Assembly: GCA_025458905.1 (NCBI GenBank) | Contig: JALORN010000001.1 | Span: 62,001 to 126,000, forward strand | Length of the DNA: 64,000 bases | Reading direction: 5' to 3' | DNA from: Steroidobacteraceae bacterium | Lineage (GTDB): Bacteria > Pseudomonadota > Gammaproteobacteria > Steroidobacterales > Steroidobacteraceae | Part shown: piece after piece, positions 28,676 through 38,040 of the stretch | Layout: the number at the start of each line of letters is the position of its first letter | Position numbering within the stretch: position 1 is the first letter of the stretch | Translations under genes and position numbers: made by a program | Notes under the pieces: generated by a model | Databases searched by the model: none | What the model saw: the letters and a program-made list of their open reading frames with translations, nothing else | What the model was told of the DNA's origin: nothing

Positions 28676-31237
28676 ATGTCGCCCGACCACCTCCGCAGTC
28701 CTGCCCTCGCGCTGGCGGCCGCCGCCGCGCTCGGCGCGTCGTTCCACGCCACCGAGTCCCGCGCGCAGGAGAACGCCGGCGCCACCGCTTCGCTCGAGGA
28801 GGTGACCGTGACCGCCCGCAAGCGCGAGGAGTCGCTGCAGGACGTGCCGATCTCGATCACGGCGTTCTCCGCCGAGGCGATCGCCGATGCGAACATCTAC
28901 GACGTGCGCGACATCGCACGCTTCACGCCCAACATCAACTTCCAGTCGACCGGCGGCAACGGCACCGGCCGGTTCATGCCGAACCTGATCTTCCGCGGCC
29001 TGCAGAACGCGATCCCGCTGCCACGCTCGCAGACCGGCGCGGTGTTCCTCGACGGCAACTACGTGCTCGGCGGCGTCAACGCGATCAACACCAGCGACGT
29101 GGAGCGCGTCGAGGTGCTGCGCGGGCCGCAGAACACCTACTTCGGCCGCAACACGTTCGCCGGCGCGATCAACTTCGTCACCCGCAACCCGAGCGACGAG
29201 CTCAGCGGCGCGATCGACGTGCAGACCTCCGAGCGCAGCATGAACATGGTCAACGCCAGCGTGGAGGGGCCGCTCACGTCCTGGATGTCGGGGCGGCTCG
29301 CGCTCGGGATCCGCGACAAGCAGGGCCACTACGTCGCCAACGACGGCGGGCGCCTCGGCAGCGAGGAAACGAACTCGGTCGCGGGCACGCTGATGGTCGA
29401 GCCGGCCGAGAACGCCTGGATCCGCGCGCGCGTCTCCTACCAGGAGGACGACGACGGCCCCGGGCAGGTGATCAACCTGCTGCCGACCGCGATCGGCGAC
29501 ACCTGCCGGGGGCGCCGGATCAACAACGGCACGAACCTCGCGGGCACGGTCAGCGGCTTCAACGTCTCGCTGCCCTACTTCTGCGACCGCGTGCCGACGA
29601 TCAGCCAGCTCGGCGAGCGCATCGTCTCGACCAACACCACGCTCTCGAGCCCGCTGCTCGCCTCGCTGAACCAGTCGAACGCGCTGCAGAACGCGCTCGG
29701 CAACTCGGTCGGCATGGAGCTGTGGGACCGGGTGCCGCGGCCGAACGGCATCGGCCTGCGCCGCAACGTGCTGATGGCGAACCTGCAGGGCAGCTACGAG
29801 TTCGACAACGGCATCTCGATCGGCCTGAACGTCGGCTACGACGACACCGAGCTCGGCCTGGTGCTCGACTCCGACCGCACCGACCTCGAGACGCAGTACA
29901 CGTTCATCCCGCAGATCGCCACCACGCGCACCTACGAGCTGCGCGTGCGCTCCGGCCAGAAGCAGCGCCTGCGCTGGCTGGTCGGCGCGACGCGCTACAG
30001 CGGGCAGTTCATCAGCAACTTCGGCAATGGTGGCTCGGCCGCGTACGAGTCGCGGAACCTGCCGACCGGGGCGTTTCGCACCGGGGTGCTGCTCTCGCCT
30101 GCACTCGGCCGCAACCCCTACGGGGCCGACGAGAAGGCGACCGTCGAGGCGGTCTACGGCTCGGTGGACTTCGACATCCTCGCCAACGTGACGCTCTCGG
30201 CCGAGGTCCGCTACCAGCAGGACAGCTCCGTTGCCGGCCGCCAGTTCCTGCCGACCTTCGCCGCGGTCCCGGCCGAGCTCGAGTTCACCGACACCCTGCC
30301 GCGCGTGATCCTCGAGTGGGAACCGACCGAGGACTGGAACCTCTACGCCAGCTATTCGAAGGGCGTGCTCCCCGGCACCGAGAACACCGGCTTCACGCAG
30401 CGCACGCCCTTCCAGCAGGCGCTGATCCAGCAGCAGGTGCCGAACGTGCAGGGCATCCTCGGCTCCGACGAGCTCGACAGCTACGAGATCGGCAGCAAGC
30501 AGACCCTGCTCGGCGGCCGGCTGCGCTACAACGTCGCGCTCTATTACATGGAGTGGAACAACATCAAGGGCAGCACGCCCCTGGTGCTGCCGCGCACGTC
30601 GGAGACCAACCCGACGCCGCTCACGCTGCCGGGCGTCGCGATCTCGGGCGCCGCCGAGTTCTATGGCGTCGAGCTCGAGGGCGCGGCGCTGATCACCGAC
30701 AACTGGGACTTCGGCGGCGGCATCGGCTACCAGCACGGCGAGTTCACCGACTGGTTCGAGGCCGGCCTGATCCGAGAGCTCGCGGGCGGCCAGAGCCCGG
30801 GCGCGATCCCCGGCGACCCGCGCTTCGGTGCGGTCAGCTGGAAGGGCAGCGAGCTGCAGCGCCAGCCGAACTGGACCGCGAACTTCAACTCCACCTATCG
30901 CGGCAACCTGAATGCCGACTGGACCTGGTCGCTGCGCGGCGAGCTGATCTACACGGGCGAGGCCTGGGACAGCACGGCCAACATCGTCCGGGTCAACGAC
31001 TTCTACCGGGCCAACCTGCGCCTCGCCTTCGAACGCGACAACCTGACGCTCGAACTGTTCTCCTCGAACCTGTTCAACGACCAGAACTGGGACTTCGCGT
31101 TCCGCACCTCGGTGCCGGACCCGCGCAACTCCACCCAGACGGTGCTGCCGCTCGGGAACACCGGCGTGCCGCAGGGCTTCGCCGCGCTCGCGCCCGACAA
31201 GCGCGACGTTGGCCTTCGCATCCGTTACCAGTTCTGA
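28676..31237 (+). CDS. TonB-dependent outer-membrane receptor
   Basis: An 853-residue outer-membrane transporter. A signal peptide spans residues ~1-33. The plug domain begins LEEVTVTARKREESLQDVPISITAFS and continues with DIARFTPNINFQS, VFLDGNYVLGG and VERVEVLRGPQNTYFGRNTFAGAINFVTR. The beta-barrel follows, with many aromatic-ended strands, and the protein ends in VGLRIRYQF with the terminal Phe needed for BAM assembly. This plug type is abundant in sphingomonads and Steroidobacter-like bacteria and usually serves siderophores, sugars or hydrophobic substrates; the substrate is not clear. A strong hairpin lies 12 bp beyond the stop. Confidence 0.96.
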   Translation: MSPDHLRSPALALAAAAALGASFHATESRAQENAGATASLEEVTVTARKREESLQDVPISITAFSAEAIADANIYDVRDIARFTPNINFQSTGGNGTGRFMPNLIFRGLQNAIPLPRSQTGAVFLDGNYVLGGVNAINTSDVERVEVLRGPQNTYFGRNTFAGAINFVTRNPSDELSGAIDVQTSERSMNMVNASVEGPLTSWMSGRLALGIRDKQGHYVANDGGRLGSEETNSVAGTLMVEPAENAWIRARVSYQEDDDGPGQVINLLPTAIGDTCRGRRINNGTNLAGTVSGFNVSLPYFCDRVPTISQLGERIVSTNTTLSSPLLASLNQSNALQNALGNSVGMELWDRVPRPNGIGLRRNVLMANLQGSYEFDNGISIGLNVGYDDTELGLVLDSDRTDLETQYTFIPQIATTRTYELRVRSGQKQRLRWLVGATRYSGQFISNFGNGGSAAYESRNLPTGAFRTGVLLSPALGRNPYGADEKATVEAVYGSVDFDILANVTLSAEVRYQQDSSVAGRQFLPTFAAVPAELEFTDTLPRVILEWEPTEDWNLYASYSKGVLPGTENTGFTQRTPFQQALIQQQVPNVQGILGSDELDSYEIGSKQTLLGGRLRYNVALYYMEWNNIKGSTPLVLPRTSETNPTPLTLPGVAISGAAEFYGVELEGAALITDNWDFGGGIGYQHGEFTDWFEAGLIRELAGGQSPGAIPGDPRFGAVSWKGSELQRQPNWTANFNSTYRGNLNADWTWSLRGELIYTGEAWDSTANIVRVNDFYRANLRLAFERDNLTLELFSSNLFNDQNWDFAFRTSVPDPRNSTQTVLPLGNTGVPQGFAALAPDKRDVGLRIRYQF

Positions 31238-31248
31238 TGGTGCCCTGG

Positions 31249-31271
31249 CGAGGCGGCATCGGGCCGCCTCG
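31249..31271 (+). terminator. Hairpin downstream of the TonB receptor gene
   Basis: CGAGGCGGC and GCCGCCTCG form a perfect 9-bp GC-rich stem with a 5-nt loop (ATCGG), starting 12 bp after the stop codon. No T-run follows, as often in high-GC genomes, but the position suggests it ends this transcript or protects its 3' end. Confidence 0.6.
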
Positions 31272-31310
31272 TCGGGGGTGCGCTCCACCGCGGCGCCACC
31301 CGCGCCGGGC

Positions 31311-31331
31311 CCGCCCGCCCGCCCGCCCGCC
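31311..31331. repeat. Short CCGC tandem repeat
   Basis: Five consecutive CCGC units plus one base in the gap between the TonB receptor and PhoX-like genes. Probably a simple-sequence run without function; length variation between strains is possible. Confidence 0.6.
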
Positions 31332-31480
31332 GGTCGGGCATTGCCGCACCGTTGCCGTCCGCGGCCCCGCGTCATGCCGCCGTCACCGACGATGGCGCAT
31401 CCTCGGCACCCGTTACGATAGCCGCGGTCCCGGCCGGCACCGGTCGCAGTCGCCGCGTGCCGAGGGAACGCAGGACGCCC

Positions 31481-33514
31481 ATGCCCGACCCCGCCCCGCC
31501 CATCGCCAGCTTCGCCGCCGTCTTCGAGCGGCGCCTCTCGCGTCGCGAGTTCGTCACCGCTGCCGGCGGGGTCTCCGCGGCGGCGGGCCTCGCACTGCTG
31601 CAGCCCGGCGAGGCCCGGGGCGCCGCCGTCGCCGGGACCACGTTGGCGCGCATCGCGCCGTCGCGTCGCGACGCGCTGGAACTCGCAGCGGGCCATCGCT
31701 ACGACCTGGTCGCGCGCTGGGGCGATGCGTTGTGGCCCGGCGACGCGGGGCTCGACGCCGCGACGCTGCGGCGCGGCGGGCTGCTGGACCCGGGCGCGGC
31801 CGCCGCGCAGGCGCGGCGCTTCGGCACCAACTGCGACGCCATCGCGTTCTTCCCGCTCGACGGGCGCAGCTCGCGCCGCGGGCTGCTGTGCGTCAACCAC
31901 GAGTTCGTCGACGCCGAGCTGTGCTTCACCGGCCTGCCGCGCGCGGAGCGCCAGCGCCTGAAGGAGCGGCCCGACTGGATCCGTCGCCATCCCGAGGCCG
32001 TCGCCTGGATGCAGGCCGCGCACGGCGTCAGCGTGCTGCAGGTCGAACGCTCCGCACGCGGCCGCTGGCGCCACGTGCCGGGAGGCCGCTACGCACGCCG
32101 CATCACCGCCACCACTCCCTGCGAGATCCACGGGCCGGCCCGCGGCCACGAGTTGCTGCGCACCGGTGCCGACCCGGGCGGCACCCGCGCGCTCGGCACC
32201 TTCGCCAATTGCGCCGGCGGCAAGACGCCCTGGGGCACCTACCTGACCGCCGAGGAGAACGTAGACGACTATTTCGGCGGCGCCGCGAGCTGGCTCGCCG
32301 CGACCACGGATGCCCGCACCCGTGCGGCCCATGAGCGCTTTCCCTTGCCCGAGCGCTCGCCCTACGGCTGGGAGCATGGGGATCTGCGCTTCGACCTGCG
32401 CCAGGAGCCGCGCGAGCCCTTGCGCTGCGGCTGGATCGTCGAGATCGACCCGCGCGATCCGCTGGCCCCGCCGCGCAAGCGCACGGCGCTCGGGCGCTTC
32501 AGCCACGAGGGCGCGAACACGATCCTCGCCCGCGACGGCCGCGTCGCCGCCTACATGGGCGACGACGACAAGTTCGAGTACGTCTACAAGTTCGTGACGC
32601 GCGGGCGCTTCGACCCGAAGCAAACCGCGGCGAACCGCGACCTGCTGGACGAGGGCACGCTGTACGTGGCGCGCTTCGACGCGGACGGCCGCGGCGAGTG
32701 GCTGCCGCTGGTGCACGACGAGAACGGGCCCTTGAACTCCGCCGCGGGGTTCCGCGACCAGGGCGAGGTGGTGATCAAGTGCCGCGCGGCTGCCGACCGG
32801 CTCGGTGCCACGCCGATGGACCGGCCCGAGGACGTCGAGCCCAGCCCGGTCAGCGGCCGCGTCTACATCGCCTGCACCAAGAACGGCTCGCGCGAACGCG
32901 ACAGCAAGCGCGCGAACTTCACCAACCGCGAGATCGACCTCGGCGCCGACGCCGCCAACCCGCGCCTGTTGAACGACTTCGGCCACGTGATCGAGCTCGT
33001 CGAGGACGGCGACGACGCGGCCGCGACGCGTTTCCGCTGGAGCGTCTTCCTGCTGGCCGGCGACCCGCGCGTGCCGGGATCGCGCTTCCTGACCCGCACC
33101 GAGGACCTGGTCGCCGGCCGCATCGAGCGCGGCGACACCTACTACGCCGGCTACCCCGACGCCTCGCAGGTGAGCCCGATCGCCTGTCCCGACAACCTCG
33201 GCTTCGACCCGCAGGGCCGCCTGTGGATCGTGACCGATGCCGAGTCGAACCTGATCGCCAACAACGGCTGCTACGTCGTGCCGACGGCTGGACCCGACCG
33301 CGGCCTGCTGCGGCAGATCGCCAGCGGCCCCGTCGGCTGCGAGATCTGCGGCTGCGAGTTCACGCCCGACGGCCGCACGCTTTTCCTCAGCATCCAGCAC
33401 CCCGGCGAGGGCGGCACGATCGACGACCCGGTCAGCCACTGGCCCGACGGCGGCGACCTGCCGGCACGCTCGGCCCTGGTGGCCGTCACGCGCGAGGACG
33501 GCGGCGCGCTCTAG
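31481..33514 (+). CDS. PhoX/DUF839 family protein
   Basis: A 677-residue exported protein of the PhoX (DUF839) family; PhoX itself is a Ca/Fe-dependent alkaline phosphatase. A twin-arginine-type signal RRLSRREFVTAAGG lies at ~20-33. Family blocks are visible: AIAFFPLDGRSSRRGLLCVNHEF, GTFANCAGGKTPWGTYLTAEEN, SHEGANTILARDGRVAAYMGDDDKFEYVYKFV, and SPIACPDNLGFDPQGRLWIVTDAES near the C-terminus. The Cys of the C-rich EICGCEFTPDG may stabilise it. Whether it is a phosphatase is not proven. It follows the TonB receptor by 243 bp on the same strand. Confidence 0.93.
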   Translation: MPDPAPPIASFAAVFERRLSRREFVTAAGGVSAAAGLALLQPGEARGAAVAGTTLARIAPSRRDALELAAGHRYDLVARWGDALWPGDAGLDAATLRRGGLLDPGAAAAQARRFGTNCDAIAFFPLDGRSSRRGLLCVNHEFVDAELCFTGLPRAERQRLKERPDWIRRHPEAVAWMQAAHGVSVLQVERSARGRWRHVPGGRYARRITATTPCEIHGPARGHELLRTGADPGGTRALGTFANCAGGKTPWGTYLTAEENVDDYFGGAASWLAATTDARTRAAHERFPLPERSPYGWEHGDLRFDLRQEPREPLRCGWIVEIDPRDPLAPPRKRTALGRFSHEGANTILARDGRVAAYMGDDDKFEYVYKFVTRGRFDPKQTAANRDLLDEGTLYVARFDADGRGEWLPLVHDENGPLNSAAGFRDQGEVVIKCRAAADRLGATPMDRPEDVEPSPVSGRVYIACTKNGSRERDSKRANFTNREIDLGADAANPRLLNDFGHVIELVEDGDDAAATRFRWSVFLLAGDPRVPGSRFLTRTEDLVAGRIERGDTYYAGYPDASQVSPIACPDNLGFDPQGRLWIVTDAESNLIANNGCYVVPTAGPDRGLLRQIASGPVGCEICGCEFTPDGRTLFLSIQHPGEGGTIDDPVSHWPDGGDLPARSALVAVTREDGGAL

Positions 33515-33597
33515 CGTGCCTTCGGCCGCGGTCCGGCACCGCAGCCTCGGCCTGGCCCCGGGGCGCGATACACTGCCCCGGCGAGCGAGGTCGTGGG

Positions 33598-34140
33598 ATG
33601 AAGGCGAGGACCGGTGTCGCGGCGATGCTGCTGCTGGCGGCGTCCGGCTGTGCGTCGCTGTCGGAAAAGGACTGCCGGGCGGGCGACTGGTATGCGATCG
33701 GCCTGCGTGACGGTGCCGCGGGCCGCACCGAGGACTACGTGGCCGAGCACTCGGCCGCCTGCCAGGAGTATGGTGTCGCGCCCGACCGCGATCGCTGGAT
33801 CGAGGGTCGCGAGCGCGGGCTCGATCGGTTCTGCACGGCGCGCAACGGCTACCGGATCGGCGAGGTCGGCGGGCGCTACGATGGGGTCTGTTTCGCCGGC
33901 GCCGAGCTCGAGTTCCGCCGCGGCTACGACCTCGGCCTCAGGATGAACGAGGTCCGCGGCCGGCTCGACCGGGTCGAGAACGACATCCGCGTGATCGAGG
34001 GGCAGCTCGCGCGCCCGTCGCAGGAGCTATCCGACGCCGAGCGCGAGCGTCTGCAGTGGCGGCTGCGCGAGCTCGAGCAGGAGCGCGGCTACGTGCGGCG
34101 CGAACACGACGAAATCGAATGGCGCGGCCGCTCGCTGTGA
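33598..34140 (+). CDS. DUF2799 lipoprotein
   Basis: A 180-residue lipoprotein. The signal ends in LLLAASGCAS, a lipobox with Cys18. The mature part has CRAGDWYAIGLRDGAAGR and CQEYGVAPDRDRWIEGRERGLDRFC, the repeated DUF2799 modules with conserved Cys and aromatic residues. A coiled-coil-like C-terminus (RLDRVENDIRVIEGQLARPSQEL...) follows. The role of DUF2799 is unknown. ATG 33598; the stop of the PhoX-like gene lies 83 bp upstream. Confidence 0.88.
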   Translation: MKARTGVAAMLLLAASGCASLSEKDCRAGDWYAIGLRDGAAGRTEDYVAEHSAACQEYGVAPDRDRWIEGRERGLDRFCTARNGYRIGEVGGRYDGVCFAGAELEFRRGYDLGLRMNEVRGRLDRVENDIRVIEGQLARPSQELSDAERERLQWRLRELEQERGYVRREHDEIEWRGRSL

Positions 34141-34178
34141 GCGTTCGTCGCGCGTGACCGACGAGGAACGAGGACCGC

Positions 34179-35210
34179 ATGAGCATCCCGAACAGCCAGC
34201 ACCAGTACCAGCTCGTCCGCCAGGCCAAGGGCTTCAGCCTGCAGCTTCGCGAGGGCGCGCCGATCCGCCAGCCCGGGCCACGCGAGGTGCTCGTGCGGGT
34301 GCGGGCCACCTCGCTGAACCGGCGCGACGTCAGCATCCTCAAGGGCTTCTACCCGGTCGGCAACCGCGACACGCTGGTGCCCCTGTCGGACGGCGCGGGC
34401 GAGGTCGCGGCGGTCGGGCCGGGCACGACGCGCTTCAAGGTCGGCGACCGCGTCGCCGCGATCTTCTTCCAGGGCTGGCTCGCCGGGCGACCGACGGCGC
34501 AGACTGGCGCGAGCGCGCTCGGCGGCGCGATCGACGGCATGCTGGCGCAATACGTGACGCTGTCCGAGGAAGGCCTGGTGCCGGTCCCGGAACACCTCTC
34601 GTTCGAGGACGCGGCGTGCCTGCCCTGCGCGGCGGTCACGGCCTGGCACGGCCTGGTGTCCCGCGGCCGGATGCAGGCCGGCGACACCGTGCTGCTCGAA
34701 GGCACGGGTGGCGTCTCGATCTTCGGCCTGCAGATCGCCGCCGCCGCGGGCGCGAAGCCGGTGATCACGAGCTCCAGCGATGCCAAGCTCGAGCGCGCCC
34801 GGGCGCTCGGCGCGGTCGCGACCATCAACTACCGCACCACGCCGGAGTGGTCGAAGGCGGTGCTCGCCGCGACCGGCGGCGTCGGCGCGCACCACACGCT
34901 GGAGGTCGGCGGCGCGGGCACGCTGCCGCAGGCGCTCGCGGCGGTCGCGCCGGGCGGCAACGTCGCGCTGATCGGCGGGCTCAGCGGCTTCGGCGGCGAC
35001 ATCCCCGCGGGCAGCCTCGTCGGGCGCAATGCCAGCGTCACCGGCATCTTCGTCGGCTCGCGCGCCGACTTCGAGGCGCTGAATGCGTTCCTCGCGAAGC
35101 ATGCGATCCGTCCGGTGATCGACCGTGCCTTCCCGTTCGAGCAGGCCGAGCAGGCCTATGCGTACATGGACACGGGCAGTCACTTCGGCAAGGTGGTGAT
35201 CCGCCTTTGA
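34179..35210 (+). CDS. Zinc-type/quinone-oxidoreductase-like MDR dehydrogenase
   Basis: A 343-residue medium-chain dehydrogenase. VLVRVRATSLNRRDVSILKGFYP is the N-terminal GroES-like module and the NAD(P) motif is LLEGTGGVSIFGLQIAAAAG. SLNRRD replaces the usual Cys-containing catalytic zinc site, so it resembles quinone oxidoreductases rather than alcohol dehydrogenases that bind catalytic zinc. Substrate unknown. Its stop overlaps the TTG start of the XdhC-like gene, so the two are translated together. Confidence 0.9.
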   Translation: MSIPNSQHQYQLVRQAKGFSLQLREGAPIRQPGPREVLVRVRATSLNRRDVSILKGFYPVGNRDTLVPLSDGAGEVAAVGPGTTRFKVGDRVAAIFFQGWLAGRPTAQTGASALGGAIDGMLAQYVTLSEEGLVPVPEHLSFEDAACLPCAAVTAWHGLVSRGRMQAGDTVLLEGTGGVSIFGLQIAAAAGAKPVITSSSDAKLERARALGAVATINYRTTPEWSKAVLAATGGVGAHHTLEVGGAGTLPQALAAVAPGGNVALIGGLSGFGGDIPAGSLVGRNASVTGIFVGSRADFEALNAFLAKHAIRPVIDRAFPFEQAEQAYAYMDTGSHFGKVVIRL

Positions 35211-36268
35211 TCCTCGAGCTGTTCGAGCGCGAGCGCGCGGCCGGCCGGCCGCTGGTGGCCGCGATCGTCGTCGCCACGACCGGCTCCACCTATCGCAAGC
35301 CGGGCGCATGGATGCTGTTCGCGGCGTCGGGAGACCGTGCCGGGCTGCTCAGCGGCGGCTGTCTCGAGGGCGACCTCGGCGAGCGCGCCGCGCGCCTGCT
35401 CGCCGCGGGCCGCCGGCTCGAGCTCACGAGCTACGACAGCCGCAGCTCCGACGATCCGGTCTGGGGCCTCGGCCTCGGCTGCGAAGGGCTGATGCGCATC
35501 CTGCTGCTGCGCGTCGACGCCGCGTCCGGCTACCAGCCGCTCGCCGAGCTCGCGCGGCTCGAGGCCGTCGGCGAGGCGGGTGCGTGGAGCGTGGCGCTCG
35601 AGGTCGAGCGCCCGGCGGCAGGCGCGGGAGCAGGTCGGGCGGCCGCGCCGCATGCCGCCGGCGAGGTCTGGCTCGACGATCGTGGCCAGGCCCCGGGCAT
35701 CACGCAGGTTCTGCTCGACGGTTGCGCGACCGTGCTCTTCGTCGCGCGCGTCCCGCGCGCGCCGCGCGTGCTGGTCTGCGGCGCGGGTCCCGACGTCGAG
35801 CCGGTGGTGGCCTGGGGCGCCGCGCTCGGCTGGCACCTGACGGTGGTCGACCACCGGCCGGCGTACGTCGATGCCGCGCGCTTCCCGGCGGCTCGGGCGG
35901 TGCATCGCCTGGCCGCCGACGAGCTCGCGCACGCACTCGACCTCGGGCGCTTCGACGCGGCGCTCGTGATGAGCCACCACCTCGTCGCCGACGGACACTA
36001 CCTCGCAGCCCTGGCGAATGCGCCCGTGCCCTATGTGGGCCTGCTCGGCCCGGCGGCGCGCCGCGAGCGGCTGTACGCAGAGATCGGTGCGGCCTCGGCC
36101 ACGGCGCTGCGGCCGCGCCTGCGTGCGCCGGTGGGCCTGGACCTCGGCGGCCGCACGCCCGAGGCGATCGCGCTATCGATCGTCGCCGAGGTGCAGGCGG
36201 CGTTGCACGGCCGCGAGGGGGCGCCCTTTTCCAGCCACCTCGGCCGGCCGAACCCCGAGGACGGCTGA
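35207..36268 (+). CDS. XdhC/CoxI family protein
   Basis: A 353-residue member of the XdhC/CoxI family, whose members insert or sulfurate molybdenum cofactor in xanthine dehydrogenase or CO dehydrogenase. The N-terminal domain has AIVVATTGSTYRKPGAWMLFAASGDRAGLLSGGCLEGDL (~20-58); the C-terminal Rossmann domain starts VLVCGAGPDVEPVVAWGAALGWHLTVVDHRPAY. I infer a TTG start at 35207 because TTGA overlaps the stop of the preceding gene and conservation begins there. No xanthine dehydrogenase gene is in the window, so the partner is unknown. Confidence 0.9.
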   Translation: MILELFERERAAGRPLVAAIVVATTGSTYRKPGAWMLFAASGDRAGLLSGGCLEGDLGERAARLLAAGRRLELTSYDSRSSDDPVWGLGLGCEGLMRILLLRVDAASGYQPLAELARLEAVGEAGAWSVALEVERPAAGAGAGRAAAPHAAGEVWLDDRGQAPGITQVLLDGCATVLFVARVPRAPRVLVCGAGPDVEPVVAWGAALGWHLTVVDHRPAYVDAARFPAARAVHRLAADELAHALDLGRFDAALVMSHHLVADGHYLAALANAPVPYVGLLGPAARRERLYAEIGAASATALRPRLRAPVGLDLGGRTPEAIALSIVAEVQAALHGREGAPFSSHLGRPNPEDG

Positions 36269-36276
36269 GGCGCGCC

Positions 36277-37161
36277 TCACCACGGCACCTTGCTGCCGTC
36301 CCAGAGCACGATCTCGGCATCCTGGGTGAGGTTCTCGATGTTGCGGATCACGCCGGCGACGCTCTGCTGCGGCGGGATCCCGGCGGCCGGGTAGCCGCTC
36401 GCGCGCAGCAGCCGCGTCTCGACCATGCCGGGCGCGAGGATGCCGACCTTCAGGCCCTTGTCGCGGGTCTCGGCCGCGAGGGTGCGCATCGCCATGTTCA
36501 CCCCGGCCTTGCTGATCCGGTAGAAGTACAGCCCGCCGCCACGCCGCGTGTTGGCCTGCGACGAGAGCCCGCTGGTGATGACCACGATCTTCTTCTGCGA
36601 CGAGGCCAGCACGTTCTCCATGAAGGCGCGCGAGATCTCGAGCGGCGCGAACGTGTTGACGCGCAGCACCTCCTCGAAGGTGGCGTAGTCGAGGTTCTCG
36701 AGCGACTGCTTGTCGCGCTCGCCGAGCCAGCCGGCGTTGTGCAGCAGCACGTCGACCGGACGACCGCGGTACTTCGCCGCCAGCGCCGCGACCTGCGCGC
36801 TGTCGGCGACGTCGAGCGTCTCGAGGCTGACGTTGCGGTGGCGGGCGGCGAGCGCCTGCAGTTCGGGCGCGTTCGCCGGATCGCGCGCGGTGGCGATCAC
36901 CGTCCAGCCCTTCTGCGCGTACTGGCGCACGAACTCGAGGCCGATGCCGCGGTTCGAGCCGGTGACCAGCACGACCGGCGCGGCGCCTGCTGCGGGCGCC
37001 GGCGCGGCGGCCGGCGGGGCTTGCGCGGCCGCCGGCGCGGGCGCGGTCCCGGGCAGGAGCGCGAGCGACGCGAGGGCGAGCGTGGCCCACCTGCCCCACC
37101 GGCCACGGGCCGTCGCCATGGGACGGGTCGTGCTGCTGGTGCCCGCGGGCGACGGGCTCAT
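36277..37161 (-). CDS. Short-chain dehydrogenase with N-terminal signal peptide
   Basis: A 294-residue SDR. VVLVTGSNRGIGLEFVRQYAQKG (~69-91) is the glycine-rich NAD(P) motif; VLLHNAGWLGE is the NNAG-type motif; VVITSGLSS and YFYRISKAGVNMAM give the catalytic Ser and Tyr-x-x-x-Lys. The ~65 residues before this are Thr/Pro/Ala-rich and contain a hydrophobic stretch (ATLALASLALLPGTAPAPAAAQA) like a signal peptide or anchor, unusual for an NAD(P)-dependent enzyme. ATG 37161 overlaps the PhyH stop (ATGA); an internal ATG at 37119 is the alternative and keeps the signal. Confidence 0.85.
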   Translation of the reverse strand: MSPSPAGTSSTTRPMATARGRWGRWATLALASLALLPGTAPAPAAAQAPPAAAPAPAAGAAPVVLVTGSNRGIGLEFVRQYAQKGWTVIATARDPANAPELQALAARHRNVSLETLDVADSAQVAALAAKYRGRPVDVLLHNAGWLGERDKQSLENLDYATFEEVLRVNTFAPLEISRAFMENVLASSQKKIVVITSGLSSQANTRRGGGLYFYRISKAGVNMAMRTLAAETRDKGLKVGILAPGMVETRLLRASGYPAAGIPPQQSVAGVIRNIENLTQDAEIVLWDGSKVPW

Positions 37162-38021
37162 GCGGACCCCGCGCCGCGCCGCCACACGACCGGGAAGACC
37201 TCCTCGGGCGGCGGCGCGTCGACGGCCATCGCCGGGTGCCGGTCGAAAGGCGCGAGGCCCAGGGTCAGCGGGTTCGGCCGCCACACCACGTCGCTGCCGA
37301 CCCAGCGCAGCGTGAACGCGAGCCGGCGGCCGCCCGCATCGCTGCGCCGGGGCGGTGCGCCGTGGATGGTCTTCGGATGGATCAGCAGGATGTCGCCCGC
37401 TTCGGCCGTCCAGGTGCGGATGTCGGCGTCGGGGGCGTGCACCCGCGCCAGCAGTTCGTCCCAGGGCCGATAGTCCGCGGGTCGCGGCCGGTCCTGCGGC
37501 AGGAAGGTCGAGTGGTAGCGGAAGCGGTCGCGGTGCGACCCGGCGAGCGTCTGCAGCGGCGAGTTGTCGGCGTCGACGTCGGTCAGCGCCATCCACAGAC
37601 TCGGCAGGTGCTCGCCCTGGAGCGTGAAGGTGCACTCGTCGTTGTGCCACGGCGTCGCGGTCTCCTTCGCGAGCCCGACCTTCGAGAAGGTGGCGTCGAG
37701 CCAGAAGCGCAGCGAGGTGGCGCCGGTGAGCGCCGCGACCGTCTCGGCGGCGGGGGAGTCGAGGATCGCCCGGCGCAGCGCCGGCATCTGCGGCATCAGG
37801 TTGACGAGGCGCACGTAGCCGTCGTGGTCCTCGAACTCGATGTCGCGGAACACCGGGTCCGGCGCAGTGCGGCGCGGGAAGCTGCCGGCGCGCAGCTGGC
37901 CGATGGCCTCGTCGAGCAGGCCCGTCAGGCGCGCGACGAAGGCGCGGTCGAAGACGCCCGGCACGTGCACCGTGCCGAGCTCGCGATAGGTGTCGACGTG
38001 CGACTGGGTGACCTTGAGCAT
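37158..38021 (-). CDS. Phytanoyl-CoA dioxygenase family protein (Fe(II)/2-oxoglutarate-dependent)
   Basis: A 287-residue PhyH-type oxygenase. The iron-binding 2-His-1-carboxylate triad is visible: HND in ATPWHNDECTF (H-x-D) and the distal His in LLIHPKTIHGAPP; the Arg that binds 2-oxoglutarate is likely in RRLAFTLRWVG. N-terminal FDRAFVARLTGLLDEAIGQLR and MALTDVDADNSPLQTLAGSH are family-typical. Substrate unknown. It is upstream of, and coupled to, the SDR gene, consistent with two-step oxidation of one substrate. Confidence 0.9.
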   Translation of the reverse strand: MLKVTQSHVDTYRELGTVHVPGVFDRAFVARLTGLLDEAIGQLRAGSFPRRTAPDPVFRDIEFEDHDGYVRLVNLMPQMPALRRAILDSPAAETVAALTGATSLRFWLDATFSKVGLAKETATPWHNDECTFTLQGEHLPSLWMALTDVDADNSPLQTLAGSHRDRFRYHSTFLPQDRPRPADYRPWDELLARVHAPDADIRTWTAEAGDILLIHPKTIHGAPPRRSDAGGRRLAFTLRWVGSDVVWRPNPLTLGLAPFDRHPAMAVDAPPPEEVFPVVWRRGAGSA

Positions 38022-38040
38022 GGGTCCGTTCCTCCGGGAT

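Noticed and set aside
28514..33439. Very long open frame on the minus strand (about 1640 codons)
   Set aside because: It lies antisense to the TonB receptor and PhoX-like genes, is rich in Arg/Ala/Val with no domain, and arises from high GC3 in the real genes.
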